Under the pieces are notes generated by a model. That model worked only from the letters and a program-made list of their open reading frames with translations, was not told where the DNA came from and searched no databases. This document shows, piece after piece, positions 1 to 11,734 of a stretch of 64,000 bases of DNA. Source of the stretch: Mimachlamys varia (Eukaryota > Mollusca > Bivalvia > Pectinida > Pectinidae); assembly GCA_947623455.1 (NCBI GenBank), contig OX392535.1, forward strand, positions 36,604,688-36,668,687. The letters run 5' to 3'. The position numbers were made by a program, and so were the translations under genes. Positions within the stretch are counted from its first letter, which is position 1. The number at the start of each line of letters is the position of its first letter.

Positions 1-33
1 GGCATATTTCTAAATTACTGGAAATGTAGATAT

Positions 34-194
34 AAGCATTAAACTTTTACCAGATGTAGTATACAGTCGATATGAATACAATTTGGGTGACAGATAATTA
101 ATCATGTCGCCCTAACGGGCGACATTCTATTTATCTGTCACCCAAATTGTATTCATATCGACTGTATACTACATCTGGTAAGAGTTCAATGCTT
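34..194. repeat. Long near-perfect fold-back (hairpin) element
   Basis: Arms 34-96 and 132-194 are reverse complements with only a few mismatches (AAGCATT at 34-40 pairs with AATGCTT at 188-194; GGGTGACAGATA pairs with TATCTGTCACCC). The short middle holds a second perfect hairpin, ATGTCGCCC (104-112) against GGGCGACAT (117-125), with loop TAAC. The two hairpins share almost the same centre (114-114.5), so the whole 160 nt could fold into one rod with one internal bulge. A fold-back MITE is the simplest explanation; a hairpin RNA precursor is possible but unsupported. Confidence 0.9.
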
Positions 195-1110
195 CAATGT
201 CACCACAGCTTTCACACGTAGTGGGAACAGTACCTTACTAGACATCTAGAAATTGCTATGTGCTGGATTGCTGCCACGTCACGTCACGCGGTTATACGGA
301 TACAGGTGGGTAGTAATTTGTTTGAATTACGATCAGTCGTTTTACCGTCTAATTGCAGCGTTTATAAACCACATTTAAAAAAAAAAATTTAAACGTATTC
401 AGAAAAAAACTAAAAGCTTTGATTAAAATATGTTTAGTTTCATGCAGGTATGAAAGAAAACCCGAATTGCAAACTTATTATGAAGCGCTAAGCGCATTCA
501 TGAAGGTTGCAATTCAGTTTTTCTTGTTTACATCCAAGAAACTAAAACGCACCATAATGTTTTCTTTTAATATTCTTTTAAAATCAAAGCTTGAACAAGG
601 GTGGGCATTCTTTTTTTTAATGATAATGAATATAGACGAATGATTTAATTGTTGGTTGGTATAAAAGCAATAAAGCAATTGGAACGCCTACAAAATTATA
701 CTCTCGTTGCATATTCATACGCCGATTTGCATAGATTAAGAAGAAATGCGTGCAACAACGTCCGAAATGATATAACCGTAGAAATAAGGTTCTGATCCGA
801 CTTATTTTGATCAGTTCTGTCCATGTCAAAAACGATTATTCCATAGTGTTATTGTAGTGCATGCACATAATTCCTGGTTTTTACTGTTAAGTCTTAGAGC
901 TTTCGTCACGATTTAGTGCTATTAAGCAAGCGTGAACACCCACAAAATCATCTTAACATTTTGATTCCTATTTAACTTAATCATACGACTTTGCATTACT
1001 TCTCTAGAATTAACTGTGATTCTTCAGAGGTAATCATGGTGGAAGATTATCAAAAGCGCCACACGTGATTGCAACTACCTAATATGGTATGCAAGGAGAG
1101 TTGTAATAAT
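195..1110. other. No recognisable feature
   Basis: AT-rich sequence with short A runs and no credible exon, RNA gene or repeat on either strand that I can see. The short open frames here have no protein-like composition. Confidence 0.5.
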
Positions 1111-1113
1111 ATG

Positions 1114-1480
1114 ATAAATAAGTTCATGACCCTTGTAAAAGTACAAGATAATAAGACCAGGTATTTCGAAAGAGTAAGTGTCTTCTGTTTCATCGATGAC
1201 ACCCGCCATGTAAATCTTTGTCACATCCTATTAAACATCATGTTCTCAAAATGAGAACCGAGTATCATTGTCAATCACAACAAGAAAACACACCAATATG
1301 AGCATACTCAATAAAGTCCATCTTCATATTACTTAAAGATACAGAATATTTCTCAATGAGACAAAGATGGCGACCATAAATCTTGACCATTGTTCTGATC
1401 AACCTGCATCTCTCGAATCCATGTGTTGTTAGTTAGTTTGTCAGCAGTCGACATCGATCACGAAAATCACGATAACTTAT
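1114..1480 (-). mobile_element. RT-element tail fragment
   Basis: One copy of the commonest dispersed repeat in the window: the region downstream of the reverse-transcriptase frame of the element at 3.4-4.8 kb, here reverse-complemented. Landmarks are AAAAGTACAAGATAATAAGA, the CTTCTGTTTCATCGATGACA block, GAGACAAAGATGGCGACC, and the end TCAGCAGTCGACATCGATCA, which corresponds to the last codons of the RT frame. No intact coding sequence remains. Confidence 0.8.
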
Positions 1481-2430
1481 AATAAAAATTTTGCTTATCT
1501 TGGAAACAGCCTGCATGCTTCAGTTTTCATTTAAAATGTTTATTGGCGTTTCTCGCTATTTAAGTTTCAGTGACAGCTGTGCCCAAACCAACATATTTCG
1601 ACATTCTTTCCTGCTTTGTTTTCAAGACCTCCATATCATTTAGGCACCAGAATTTATTTTTGTAGTTCTTATGATTTATAATAAGCAACATTGTCACAAC
1701 GATATTTGGATATATGTATTCATACTTTAAAATAATTTAAACGCCCTCAACAATTTGTATTAATTCGCCGATATTTCTAATTTGATGTCCGTCACCAAAT
1801 TTGCAATCAGGAACCTTTTATGGAAAGGATTTTTTTTCTTATGATATTAATAATATTGAAACCTTAACCTACATTATTCTGGTGTGGTCGCCGATTTGTT
1901 TCACAAGAGCAAAAGCCATACAACACATCGTGAACTACAAATAGACTGCATTAACAACGCAAAGTTCGTTAACAGTCGGATAATCCGAAGTCATTTTGCA
2001 TGATATTCTCTAAGTCTTTTACAGTAGCGAACGGCTGCTCCTGTTTTCTGAATTTGCATTTATTTCGCCAGCTGGTATTAAGGGCCAAGCGATATTACGT
2101 AATCATCTCAAGGACAGTGAACCCTCCCAAATGAATACATTACAATAATCGACTCAATCATTTTAGAATTTAAACTTCTGTTTTTTTTGTAACACACACA
2201 TCTATATAGGGTAAAATAGATAATTGATACGTTCAGTATCTGATTGTTAGTTATAGTGTTGGCCACAACATACATTCACACGGCAGATACATTTGGGAAA
2301 TAACAGAGAGGAGCTTCGCCGAGCTGGATACGGCGGATTAGAGCGAGGTAGAGCAGGGCAAGGTGAAGGAGGAGGGTATGCTTCAGCTAGCAGTACCAAT
2401 ATGGTTTCGTGCTAGGGAGAGCGACCCTTG
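1481..2430. other. No recognisable feature
   Basis: AT-rich, non-coding by inspection. A short purine-rich, more GC-rich patch lies at about 2315-2380 (AGAGCGAGGTAGAGCAGGGC and following) but carries no recognised motif. Confidence 0.45.
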
Positions 2431-2434
2431 TAAA

Positions 2435-2620
2435 AAAAACCAGAGATTACCAAAGCGTCAGCAAAACCATAATCCTAATTCAAAATCGATTAAACTAGGG
2501 ACAAACTAGAGACAAAAGAAAGATTTACATGAAGTCTCTCGTAAAAGCACAACAGTATAGGACTGGGTGTTCCGGAAGAGAAGCGTTTTCTGCTTCATTG
2601 GTCTACGTGATAAGTCTAAG
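2435..2620 (-). mobile_element. RT-element tail fragment
   Basis: Starts at the conserved outer end (CCAGAGATTACCAAAGCGTC, usually AGAGAATACCAAAGCGTCAA), continues through AAAATCGATTAAACTAGGGA and TGTTCCGGAAGAG, and stops at the GCTTCAT block. It lies directly upstream of a plus-strand RT fragment, so two copies of opposite orientation abut. Confidence 0.75.
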
Positions 2621-2800
2621 TTGTCTGTGCAGACACAGCTTCTAACAACTTGATAATTGTGCGCAAACGTTATTACTTTTGATGCTTGCAAAAAGAACTT
2701 GGCTTGTTTGGTAACCCTTCTTACACATTGACCGTTATTTTCGAAAGATGAAATACTAGTTAACCATGCTTCAATATTACATTCTTTCAAGATACCGATA

Positions 2801-2892
2801 AATGACCAAGACGTTGGCCTACCTCGTTTTTATTGGGTACCGAAACTACACAAGGATCCCTATAAGCAATATTTGTTAGCTGGCTCTGCTTA
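2801..2892 (+). pseudogene. Reverse-transcriptase fragment (LPxFYWxPKLHK block)
   Basis: Translates from 2801 to a stop at 2892 and contains the motif LPRFYWVPKLHKDPYKQ. This block lies near the N-terminal side of the RT domain in a family of animal retroelement proteins that later carry RYIDDVLSINN. That matches the block at 3.45 kb on the same strand, so both probably belong to one decayed element, with the sequence between them degenerate and partly rearranged. Whether the clade is Penelope-like or a non-LTR type cannot be settled here. Only a relic; no function expected. Confidence 0.7.
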
Positions 2893-3374
2893 ATTGCTCA
2901 AGTAAGCCTTTATCAAGGTACCATTAAAGCAGGGTTTTAGTCTTATTGTGAGACTGTTTACTCCAGAAGTGGAATTAACGGGATGTGGGTTTTGAAAAAC
3001 ACAAAAAATATTTTGATTAATCTTGAGCATCCCTCCTAAAAAAATCTTTTTCGACCAACACATTTGATGATTCCACCCGGTACACTAACATATCTCATAC
3101 AAAACTGAAATAATGTCTTCGATCTCTCGTTATGAGAGCTTTCTTTTCCAAAACAAAATGCGGACGACGATACAAATGCATGGTAGTGAGCTATCACATA
3201 CATCCAAAGCTAAGACGAAACATACTGCAGAAGACATTGTAGCTTGTTTTTGTTTTCATACGAGGCTGAATTTGTGGACAGGAAACAAAAAACTTTATTT
3301 AATTCTCAAATGTTTTCCGACACTGCCTCAAAAGATACCTTATTATTTTGCGACTAATGGCAAATTAAACAAGA

Positions 3375-3625
3375 AAAGCATGAATTTGTGGAGGAGCTAA
3401 TCAGTGCAGGTAGCAAAATCCTTGCCAAATCTTTTAATTTCATATTCAGATATATTGACGATGTGCTGTCTATAAACAATAAGAACATTGCTGACCGCGT
3501 CGATTGTATAGACCCCTCTGAACTTGACATAAAATACAATACAGACTCTGCTACATCAGCGGCTTACCTCGCTTTCTACTTAAACAATGACCAACATGGA
3601 CAGCTTACCACTAAGCTATAAGATA
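3375..3625 (+). pseudogene. Reverse-transcriptase catalytic fragment (YIDD)
   Basis: The open frame contains the RT active-site box FRYIDDVLSINN, with YIDD encoded at 3451-3462 (the two Asp are the metal ligands in RTs). It is preceded by an ELISAGSKILAKSFNF-like stretch and followed by a degenerate Y-L-x-F-Y-L segment and QLTTKL, then a stop. Known relatives are several hundred residues long; here about 80 codons survive. Upstream the frame is broken, and downstream (3640-3990) the matching 3' part continues out of frame. It is a dead copy of a retroelement that is abundant in this window. Confidence 0.8.
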
Positions 3626-3698
3626 AAGGTACCGATATAAATTTTCTGACTGTGAGCTTTTCACTTCTTTATAGTTAATTGAGTTGATTCGTTATTCT

Positions 3699-3990
3699 AG
3701 GGCTTGCTCTATATATCAAAATTTTTGTGATCGATGTCGAATGCTGACAAGCAAACTTACTACACAGGAATTCGGGAGATACAGGTTGATCAGAACTATA
3801 AGAAAGGTGTATTGTCGCCATCTTGTCTCATTGACAAATGTTTTGTGTCTTTGTGTGATATGAAGATAGACGTATGATCATTAGTGTGATTACTTGGTTT
3901 GAATTTGAATGATGACTCGGTTCTCACTTTGAGGGCTTGATGTTTTCGTGGTGGGTGTCATCGATGGAGCAGAAGACACTTTCGGTCTGA
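3699..3990 (+). mobile_element. RT-element C-terminal codons and tail
   Basis: Continues the element at 3375-3625. It contains the RACSIYQNF-like end of the RT protein in broken form, then ATTGTCGCCATCTTGTCTCA, the CATTGACAA/TGTGTGATATGAAGAT block, ATGATGACTCGGTTCTCA, and the GTCATCGATGGAGCAGAAGA landmark. Plus orientation defines the coding strand of the family. Confidence 0.75.
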
Positions 3991-4309
3991 AGGTCTATTC
4001 AGCATTTTTCCAAATCATAAGCAAAACAGAAATTTCTTATCAATTTAAAGCCATGGTGTGATAGATGGAACTTTTTCGAAGCGCTTCCAATATATCTCCA
4101 CATGTTTTAATACAGTTTTATGATTGCGTTATTTAGGTAAATATTGGTCCTTGGAACATACTTTTTGAAAAAGCTGGTCAATATAAAATATACTAAGGAA
4201 GATATAGTACGAATGATTGTATTCCTGCTTGACAGGCTCTTTGTTGAGTTTGACATCATAGAATTTTTATATCGATCTTTACTTGAATTATGACCAATTC
4301 AGGCAGCTT

Positions 4310-4830
4310 TCTACTAAGTTGTACGATGAACGTGACAATTATCTGATATTGTGTTTTTCCTTTATTGATAGTAACATCCCAGCTTCTCCATCCTATGGTG
4401 TTTACATGTTGCAGGCAGTTAATGCGTTATTCTAGGGCACTGAATATCGAGATTTTCATGACAGGTGTCAGCTGCTTACGAGCAAACTCACGACCAAGGG
4501 ATTCGAGAAATACAGGTTAATGAAGATTATAAGCAAGTGTTATGGTCGCTATCTTAGTTTCATTGAGAAAGATTATACGTCCGTGTGTGAAATGATCCTT
4601 GTACGATATGAAGAGGTACGTTTTTGCATATTCTCATTAGTATGCCTGCTTGTTGTGCATAAGAATTATTCCTTAGTTTTCACTATACGGCCAGGAAATT
4701 TATTTTATATGACCTAGATTTAAATGGAGGGTGTCGTCGATGAAGAAGAAGAAGATACTTACCCTACCGGAACACATGGTCTTATTATCTTGTAAGTTTT
4801 TCAACAGTCTCCGAGTAAAATATTCTTTGT
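4310..4830 (+). pseudogene. Second RT-element 3' copy
   Basis: A second partial copy, in the same orientation as 3375-3990. Translation in shifting frames gives LSTKLYDERDNY, then FIDSNIPASPSYGVYM, LTSKLTTKGFEKYRLMK and CYGRYLSFIEK, the C-terminal blocks of this RT family. An in-frame stop falls after AVNALF. The non-coding tail follows (GTCGATGAAGAAGAAGAAGA, CCGGAACACATGGTCTTATT). It looks like an independent truncated insertion beside the first copy. Confidence 0.8.
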
Positions 4831-6912
4831 TTATCTTTTGCTCACAGTTTAATAGATTTTAAGTTCTGATTATGTTTTGTTTACGCGAAGGTTGTCTCTT
4901 AATTTCTCCTTGCTGTTGTCGACTCATAATGACTCTTTTTGTTTTGTTTTGATGTTGTTGCAAAATTTGTATAATATGAGGGTTATTCATCAGCTTATTC
5001 CATGTTTTAGGCCGAGGGCTATTATATGTTTACATGTAGGTCAACACTTCCGAATGACAGGAAGTGCGCTTAAGTTAAACCTGTTTTACTATTTACTAAT
5101 TAATTCTGTTTTGGTCCAATTTCTTTCAAATCTTACCAATGAAATTGCCATATCGATGCGATGGTGTTTATTATATCAGTATTTATATAGTCGAGGAATT
5201 ATAATTTCGTATTGTAAATAGTGTCTTTATATATACATCGTTTTTGAAAACAGTAGGTAGAAGTACGTACTAGACATTTTTTGTATCTGTTACAAAAAAA
5301 TTGAGGCACTAGTAGCAGAAACATCTTTTTTATTTTAAAATTTTGAACACTATGATAAGAAACAAATTCACGAAATAACAAAAATAAAACAATGTATATT
5401 CATATATATATACAAAACATGGAATCACACTGCCATGCACGAATGAAGAAATATGTATGTTTGCACCCTGCGTTTCCCCAGTACATAAATATAGTGTATA
5501 TCAACATATTGGATTTATAATATATGTTGGTAAGTACACTTCATAATAAAATTTATTTCCCATGTTCAATATGTATATGTTAATTTTTCTTTTATTAGCT
5601 GATTTGTTTTACTTCAAATTAACTAATCTTGTACTCATAATGAAACCATTCACAGAACTAACTGTTAACGTACTTATTCGCACCTTCAACAAGCACATAA
5701 TCGAGTCGAAACAAATTAGCGCAAGGATTAATTGGTGCAATCACACTATTTGCTATAGTAAGTTATATACAGTCACCGTATTTAAAACAATTATAATTTG
5801 ATGGAATGTTCTTTGTGGAGACAGACAATCTCTGAAATACGTTTACATTATAAAAGTATCCTTTAATTATTATATGAATTTTTTTATCTCTAACAATTTT
5901 TAGACAACATGTGTGCAGGGATTTTTATAGGATTGTCTACCTGTTGCGTCTGTCGTATACAGGTATCAATTTTTGTTCAATAGAATATTTCCACCAATTG
6001 CTGCAAATCGCAAATCCATAAAGTGACGAGGTACAAACTTCTACTGATAGGAACCCAATTGATCAAATAACAATTGTTTCCGCAAAACAAAACACGTACC
6101 TACACAATGTACATGTATAGGAACCCGGGTAAAACGACCATATCATGATTAAGGGCAATTTAAATAAAAACAACCCCTAAAAACGCACGCTTTCTCATTT
6201 CGTTGTTTGTGATTAAAACAAATACAACGTTTATCTTTTTATTTTTGACAATGATAAAATATTAATTATGATATAAAAATACACATACAGACAATGGACA
6301 TATATTTGATAACCAGGATAAATTATTTTATACAATAGAAAACTGGGGTATACAAATTATGATATTCAAATAAATATTTACATGAAAAATAATCAGGAGC
6401 GTTGGAAATGACAAATGTTATGTTTTTAACCACGATAAAATGATTTCAATAGCAAAGGAAAAAAAACTTCTTTTAAGAACATTAAATTTTTATTTGCAAA
6501 AAAAAATCTATTTTGAATAATTTGTAAGCTATATAATTATACCGATTATATTTTCTCTAAATGGTACAATACCATACATGTACCATTTTTTTCTAAATGT
6601 TTCCAACATAATTGTTGACACTATCGTTAATCGTCCTATGATAAACTTTGTTTTATTAAAAAGTCAATTTAGAATACAAAACATATAAAACAAAAATAAT
6701 ACACGCTGTCATCTTAATGAACAAATATCTGAACGGAAGCACAACACAAAAATTACAGTTTGTTAAACATTGCTAATAACAAATAATAATTACTTAAATA
6801 ACACAAGTCACAAAGCGCATATCCGATAGTATGGATGATAAATAGAATATATGTTTCCAAATAACCAAAAATGAAATAACAAAATTGTTTGGTTCTTTCT
6901 CCCGAGTCATAT
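4831..6912. other. AT-rich stretch without recognisable features
   Basis: About 2 kb of AT-rich DNA with many A/T runs and ATAT stretches. Open frames are short and low in complexity. I see no splice-flanked exon, RNA gene or repeat. Confidence 0.5.
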
Positions 6913-7146
6913 TACTGTAAATCACTTATATTTCGCGAGGTATTTATTTTTTGCGTTAATTCGTGGGGAGATTCAATTGCGAATTCTAAAACCTCGGGAC
7001 TGTTTCTATCTCTAGAAGTTCCCGTGTTTGTTATATCGTCATCGTTACTTCTAGATAGACGTTCGCAAAATTATGCATTCGTGAATAAGTCTGAAAAAGT
7101 ATGTTTGCGAAATGAAATATTCGCAAAATCAACGTGATTTACAGTA
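6913..7146. mobile_element. 234-bp MITE with TACTGTAAATCA termini
   Basis: Begins TACTGTAAATCAC and ends with the inverted match GTGATTTACAGTA. The interior has CG-containing words such as TTTCGCGAGG and GTTTGCGAAATG, typical of a short non-autonomous DNA transposon. No coding capacity. Related termini occur at 21243-21481. Confidence 0.8.
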
Positions 7147-7799
7147 TCAAGCTTTTGGTATCTTATCAAACCTTTTTTCAAAATTCAACTAGTAGCAATT
7201 CATGCTTGTTCTAGCACAGTAGAACAACCACATTGCTGTTTAGATTATAGATTATACAAACGTTGTAAATATTGTATATAAAACACAGAAAATGCAACGC
7301 ATTCGATCATGATACAACGTATATTCATAACGTTCATATCTGAGTTGTTAGTTTAATATCATTTAATTCGAATACGGAATTTAACAGAGTTGCTGCAAAA
7401 CTCGTTTTATTATATATTTAAACTTTCCCTTTAAAATGTCAAAACGATTTTTTGTAGAAGTCGGTAAGAAATATCCCATAAGGTGAATGTTAGTGACAAA
7501 ATATTTTGCCAAAAACACCGCGAATAACGGTTTCTGTAGGAGTCAACAATTTGTTAAATTGTCCCGAAACATAGATACAATAGCAAACAACTAAAAAAAA
7601 GTAAATAAATGAAATAAAGACTTTTCAACCAAAATAAAATAAAGAATAAAAATGATAACGATTGCCTGTTACAATACTGATATGTCTCATATTATTGGTA
7701 CACTGACGCTTCAAATCACATATTTGACAAAGCGATATAAAAACCCAATATGTTTGTTTTCCGCAACGCGTACTCTTGATCAATCCTGATTTGAACAAA
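7147..7799. other. No recognisable feature
   Basis: AT-rich spacer between the MITE and the 21-bp minisatellite. No supported gene on either strand. Confidence 0.45.
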
Positions 7800-7945
7800 A
7801 TTAGAGATAAAAAAAATAATAGCATTAAATTTATAAGTAATAACTTTAGAGATAGAAGTAATAGCATTAGATACAGAAACAATAGCTTTAGCGATACAAA
7901 TGATAGCATTAGAGAAACAAGTACAAGCATTAGAGACAAGAACAT
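7800..7945. repeat. 21-bp minisatellite
   Basis: The core AGC(A/T)TTA (once AACTTTA) recurs at 7821, 7842, 7863, 7884, 7905 and 7926, exactly 21 bp apart, with GAGATA-like words between. Because 21 is a multiple of three, several frames on both strands stay open and show a seven-residue periodicity; these are artefacts of the repeat, not genes. Confidence 0.85.
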
Positions 7946-8204
7946 GCTTATCGATTATTATTACATGTAAAATCGAACACAGATTTCCGTTACGGCTGTT
8001 ACTATGTCTTTTCATTTCAGCCTTCTCGATTTATTCTATTTTCCATGTTTTAACGCTTAAACAAAATGATGACAGCACTTTTGTTCATGACAAATATATC
8101 TATTATAAATGTATGGGTTGGATATAAGGAATATATGACTGCTCAGAGAAAACATGCTTTGATATCACCATATGATCAAGGTTCCTGATTTCGATATCCA
8201 AGGA

Positions 8205-8385
8205 CTTGTTCTAAATATTGAGATTTTCGTTATGGATGTCGGCTACTTATAAACTTATGACACAGGGATTCCAGAGATGCAATTGTATGAAGATTATGGG
8301 CAAGTGTTATGGTCGCCATCTTGATCGCATCGAGAAATATTCTGTACTTTTGTGTGATATGAAGATCGACGTTTTTGAGTTTGCA
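8205..8385 (+). mobile_element. RT-element fragment (plus half of a head-to-head pair)
   Basis: Carries GATTTTCGTTATGGATGTCG, ACAGGGATTCCAGAGATGC, GCAAGTGTTATGGTCGCCAT and TCTGTACTTTTGTGTGATAT in coding orientation, i.e. the end of the RT frame and the start of the tail. It stops at about 8385, where the family sequence reappears inverted. Confidence 0.75.
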
Positions 8386-8392
8386 TCATAGT

Positions 8393-8610
8393 TCAAGATG
8401 GCGACCATACAGCTTACTAATAGTGTCAATCAACCGCTATCTCTCCAATCCCTGTGCCGTAAGTTTGTTCGTCAGCATGTCTACACCATACGATGGAGAG
8501 CAGGGATGTTACTATCAAGAAAGGAAAAGTTCAAGATCGGAAAATCGAAATTGTCACATTTATCATACAACTCAGTAGTAAGTTGTCCGTATTTGGTCAT
8601 AAAGTCGATT
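8393..8610 (-). pseudogene. RT-element fragment (minus half of the pair)
   Basis: Starts TTCAAGATGGCGACCATACA and runs back into the RT frame on the minus strand, where FPILNFSFLDSNIPA and QLTTELYDKCDNFDF can be read. Only about 8 bp separate it from the plus-strand copy, giving an imperfect inverted duplication. Two independent insertions or one inverted rearrangement would both fit. Confidence 0.75.
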
Positions 8611-8811
8611 TTGAATTCAGATTTAGGTTTTGTTGACACTCTGTAGTACACTCTGTATGTTCTTATTGTTAAGGTTAAAATCAATATTTTCATTCGTTTT
8701 TAACTTTTTTGACTTCACGAAAAATAATTGAATTAAGATGATCATATGATCTTTTATTCGTTTAACGGGTCATACATGGTACTATATATTAAACAAAATA
8801 ATATTCTTGCC

Positions 8812-9062
8812 TAAGTCTCAAACTTATTTAGACAGAAAAAATTGAAAGTACAAAATAAAAAGGTACCCTTAACTCAATTTGAACGTTACAAATTTAAGTT
8901 TTGTTTACGACATATAGCTTACTTTTTTGTTTTTTTTATTATTTTTTTTATTATTATTTCTTTTTATCTTCAAAAACCTAACCACACTTGCCTTAAGTCT
9001 CACACTTATGCCGACAGAAAAATTGAAAGTACCCTTAACTCAATTTGAACGTTACAAATTTG
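8812..9062. repeat. Local direct duplication
   Basis: CCTAAGTCTCAAACTTAT ... AACTCAATTTGAACGTTACA (about 8812-8893) recurs at about 8991-9058 as CCTTAAGTCTCACACTTATG ... AACTCAATTTGAACGTTACA. Poly-T-rich sequence separates the copies. Non-coding. Confidence 0.75.
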
Positions 9063-10110
9063 ATTTATATAATATAATATAAATATATTTTATTTTTTTT
9101 TTACATTTTTGTTTTTAATTTTCAAAAAGCCTAAGCACCCTTCAAGGTTATAGCCGACATCCGGGATTAAAAGTCTGCCAGCATAGTCTACATAGTCATA
9201 GAAATCCCCATTTAAGATTTGGACGAGAGTTCTTGTATAATTCGTATTTGTGTTTGTAAACTTAAGACAATGTGTCTACAGAGAATTCAATAGATACTCG
9301 GCATTTGGGTTTTCGATTCCGAAAGGCAATTGTTCCAATATTTTATGGTCTGGTAAAAAACCAGGCCATGGTAACCTCGCATGAAGGTAATTGTGTTTAT
9401 ACAAGTGTGAATACAGTGAACATTTGTTTTGACATGTGAATTAAAAATATCCTTAATACTCTCTTTTATATTGGAAACTATATTGAAACTAAAACTCAAA
9501 AAAAGAAGATTGTTTTTGTTAAACCGTTTTACTTAATTACTTAATCCTGAAATAACAAACTTAAATGAACTCCACAAAATTAACAAAGTAAAAATTAAAA
9601 ATTGCATTTAATATGCTTATGTTTGAATAAATTTGTCTATTGATTTATTGGAGATTTTTGTGCATTGTTGCTATTTAACTAAAACAAGTTAATATATCGT
9701 GCACTACCCATCTCAAAAATGGCTCGTTCAAGAACAACCACACCATAACATACAATATACAGAATTTTACTACTATGTTGCCTGAATACTGATACAGAAT
9801 GTTTTATTTGAATACTGCTTCAGTATTCAATACTAGTGTTTTACACCCATGTAAGTATATTCCAAGAAGTGCCGATTACAAATGAAAGAAATTTCATAAC
9901 ATGTAACTGTGTAAGAGAAAGCTGCAATGTATGTTGGATTATATTCTAACAGGTCGTTACTGGAATGTTGGATTATACGAAGTGAGGTTTTAGTTGGAAT
10001 GTTTAAGGATAAGGCCAATACGTAAACTAAAGAGTTACAAGAGTCCTATGACGGATATGCTATAGATCATTGAGCTACGATTCTAGTTCCTTGCTGAATG
10101 AAACTGTAGG
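9063..10110. other. No recognisable feature
   Basis: AT-rich; a short repeated phrase (GAATACTGATACAG / GAATACTGCTTCAG) at about 9784-9823 is the only local structure noted. Confidence 0.45.
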
Positions 10111-10114
10111 TTTT

Positions 10115-10265
10115 AGGTTTTGAAAATAGCATCACTGAAGAGTCCTAAGAGGACGAAATAAATGTATGGTGCAGTTAAATTCGTTTTTCGGCATACTGTA
10201 TCTATTAATAAATTTAAATGGTGCAGCATATGTGTGTGTGTTACGTTATCCTTAATTCGATATAA
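10115..10265 (+). repeat. Family-2 dispersed repeat (partial)
   Basis: Shows the landmarks ATAGCATCACTGAAGAGTCC, GAGGACGAAA, CGGCATACTGTATCTATTA and GGTGCAGCATATGTGTGTGT. Same family as copies at 11.7, 34.6, 36.8, 40.6, 43.1, 53.1 and 63.0 kb. No coding potential; unclassified interspersed repeat. Confidence 0.75.
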
Positions 10266-10269
10266 CCTT

Positions 10270-11730
10270 GCTTAAGATGCGAGTGACGTGTAATTAATCA
10301 TTATTTTTCAAAGTGTGAAGCAATTTTTGAGTTTCATTTACTTGAAAAATATTCACATTTATTGTTACAAAAGACTTGTAAACATTTTATCTCTTTTGAT
10401 TTAACGATGACGACAATTAACAAAAAACTACTTCATATTCTAACAAACAAAAATCGTAGAAAGTAATATTTTCCTATGGTTATCATTTGTCAATCTTCAT
10501 CTTTGATAGGCACAAAGTGAAGATAACCTGAAATTCTGTGATATTTCAAGAGCGACATTAAATCTGCAATGTTCATAATTTAAACGGAATGTTTGTCTTA
10601 ATGTCACGTGAGTCTTTTTTTTTTTAAATAAGCTTTAATACTATGTTTCAAACATTGAATAGCTTCTGATAAATAAAAGTCAGCGTTTTGTGCTATACAC
10701 AATATGCAAGTGGTTATATTATTCTATAGACGAAGACAACATTGCTTGAATCAGAACCTAGCTAAAATATTCTTTCAATGACCTAGTTTCGCGTTTGTGC
10801 CAAATATCTTACCAATGGCTCCGATGGATCAAAGTACATTACCATAAATCTCAATGTAGCAAGGTTCATTATTTATTGGTATAAACGACAATCTATTAAA
10901 TTTCTCTTCTGCTGACGCAAATATTCACAGGAAGCTGAATGTGACAAATCTACACAAGCTTGATGATTTGGCATAAATTGGTATTATATCTCATACCCTC
11001 CTACGTTAGGGAACCTAAAAGTATGAATGGCTAACGGTCTAACTTCATGTACCTCAAAATAGATACATTTGTATCAGAAGAAATGTGTCAGGGTATCATC
11101 ACAGTGAGTTATGTTGATGACGTCATGCAGCTCTCACAAGGCTAAGTTCAATGTCAGATTGTATTATCCTGAGCATTTCTCTTTCTAATTATCGCATGAA
11201 ATGTATGTATAAAGCTACCAAGCGGCTATATAAAACGTATGGTTGATTTAAAACATATGTAAATATTTATGAAACCTTAGGCTTTGTTAAGAGGTGTCTA
11301 AAACCATTTTTAACACCAGGTCATCAAGACAACAAAAATCCAGTTTTGTTAACTGTACGGAGAAACTCTAAATATTATGATTACAACGTATCCACTGATA
11401 CATGACCTATCAGCACCAATACACCACGATATTTTGCTGGTGAATAAATGAATTTCTTTCCTCTTACTTAACATCGTTCGTATTATGCCTACATTTTCCA
11501 ACTTTGGTTTAACATTTGCCATTTTCAAAAGAAAAGCCACATTAAATACTGTTTCGATCAAAACTTTTTGTTTTTAGAAATTAATAATAATGAAAATTTT
11601 TCATACCGCTACATCACTTGTCCTTTGACAGACTTTGACCATAGACGTCACAAATATGACGTAATTTTTACAACATAGTACTCTCTGCCTTATCGTAAGT
11701 AGTGTAAAACTAATGAATGTGACGTAACAC
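10270..11730. other. No recognisable feature
   Basis: AT-rich spacer, no supported exon or repeat. TGATGACGTCATGC near 11115 is a palindromic CRE-like site but stands alone. Confidence 0.4.
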
Positions 11731-11734
11731 ACAT

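Noticed and set aside
7625..8015. Leucine-rich and serine-rich minus-strand frames of about 100 codons
   Set aside because: Generated by the 21-bp repeat staying open in several frames.
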